6,411 nt of DNA. Source: Coriobacteriia bacterium. Lineage in GTDB: Bacteria; Actinomycetota; Coriobacteriia; Coriobacteriales; QAMH01. Numbering within the stretch: the stretch's first letter is position 1; each line of letters begins with the position of its first letter. The notes below the pieces were generated by a model that saw nothing but the letters and a program-made list of their open reading frames with translations, was not told the DNA's origin and searched no databases. This document shows, one piece after another, positions 5,951-6,411 of the stretch. The stretch spans positions 1 to 6,411 of the forward strand of contig CAAEQF010000112.1 of assembly GCA_900758075.1 (NCBI GenBank), given 5' to 3'. The position numbers and the translations under genes are program-made.

Positions 5951-6361
5951 GTGATTAAAGACATCGTCACGGATAAAGAACAGCTCAAGATCAAATCGGA
6001 GAAGGCAACGCCCGAAGACAAAGACGTCATCCAGGACCTCCTCGACACCTTCGAGAAGCACTCCGAGACCGCCGTGTGCCTTGCGGCCAACCAGATCGGC
6101 GCGCAAAAGCGCATTATCGTCATCAACAACCTGGGCACGACGCAGGTCATGGTCAACCCGATGATCACCGACAAGAAGAAGCCCTATCTCACCCAGGAGG
6201 AGTGCTATTCGCTGAAGGGCGTGAGAAAGTGCAAGCGCTTCAAGCGCATCGCCGTCGAGTACCTCGACGAGTCGTTCGAGAAGCACGAGGAAACCTTCAC
6301 GGGCTATATCGCCGAGGTCATCCAGCACGGCGTCGACCACTGCAACGGAATACTCATCTAG
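5951..6361 (+). CDS. Peptide deformylase-like protein lacking the catalytic Glu
   Basis: These 136 residues match the short, divergent peptide deformylase subfamily that begins MIK-x-IV-x-D and ends ILI. Deformylases remove the N-formyl group from new proteins using a metal held by one Cys and two His. Motif 1 is VCLAANQ (42-48; usual GxGLAAxQ, Gln48 kept, Gly replaced by Cys43). Motif 2 is EECYS (83-87; usual EGCLS, metal ligand Cys85 kept). Motif 3 is QHGVDHCNG (125-133): His126 and His130 are kept, but the catalytic Glu of HExxH is Gly127. The codon is GGC, two changes from a Glu codon. Classical activity is therefore doubtful, although a metal site probably forms. The GTG start is supported by AGAAAGG eight bases upstream and by the family's N-terminus. 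It lies 84 bases after icd on the same strand, with a stem-loop between. Confidence 0.86.
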   Translation: MIKDIVTDKEQLKIKSEKATPEDKDVIQDLLDTFEKHSETAVCLAANQIGAQKRIIVINNLGTTQVMVNPMITDKKKPYLTQEECYSLKGVRKCKRFKRIAVEYLDESFEKHEETFTGYIAEVIQHGVDHCNGILI

Positions 6362-6399
6362 CTGGCCCCCGCGCTGCAGCCGTTCGACAGCATTGAAAA

Positions 6400-6409
6400 G
6401 CGGCGCCGC
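6400..6409. other. GC-rich palindrome near the window end
   Basis: GCGGCGCCGC is a perfect 10-base palindrome 38 bases past the deformylase-like stop. It may be part of a longer inverted repeat or terminator cut off by the window end. No T-run is visible within the window. Confidence 0.2.
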
Positions 6410-6411
6410 CC

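Noticed and set aside
5492..6340. A 282-codon open frame on the minus strand opposite icd and the deformylase-like gene
   Set aside because: It spans two recognised genes and their spacer in antisense, has no family match by eye, and is explained by GC bias.

Overview
The window reads as chromosomal DNA of a GC-rich Gram-positive bacterium, most likely an anaerobic actinobacterium of the class Coriobacteriia. This rests on strong G/C preference at third codon positions, AGG/GAGG-type ribosome binding sites, a LexA site of the Gram-positive/actinobacterial form (CGAAC-N4-GTTCG), and the gene content: a DUF1858 CxxC protein, a short divergent peptide deformylase, and a homodimer-type NADP isocitrate dehydrogenase. 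The taxon is inferred, not proven. There is no RNA gene, CRISPR array, insertion sequence or phage gene.

From left to right, positions 1-4478 hold five genes, all on the minus strand. The last in transcription order (130-594) encodes an unrecognised 154-residue protein built from two near-identical copies of a motif, followed by a clear rho-independent terminator (47-88). Upstream of it is a compact two-gene unit: a 67-residue DUF1858 protein (1224-1427), then, 11 bases later, a hypothetical protein (764-1212) whose reading frame is broken by an apparent one-base loss near 890-906. Next is a complete 721-residue UvrD/PcrA-type helicase (1537-3702). Its promoter carries a perfect LexA operator beside a good -10 element, so it is probably an SOS gene. 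The last minus-strand gene (3831-4463) encodes an unrecognised protein with four predicted membrane segments.

An intergenic region of about 170-190 bases separates that gene from two plus-strand genes. The first is icd (4652-5866), a complete NADP-dependent isocitrate dehydrogenase of the eukaryote-like class, which makes 2-oxoglutarate and NADPH. After a strong stem-loop without a U-tract comes a 136-residue peptide deformylase-like gene (5951-6361, GTG start). It keeps the three metal ligands but has Gly where the catalytic Glu of HExxH should be.

The genes do not form one pathway. This is mostly an ordinary housekeeping region. The items most worth following are the two-repeat unknown protein, the frameshifted partner of the DUF1858 gene, the LexA-controlled helicase and the deformylase homologue lacking its catalytic Glu. 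I do not see a convincing multi-gene novel system.
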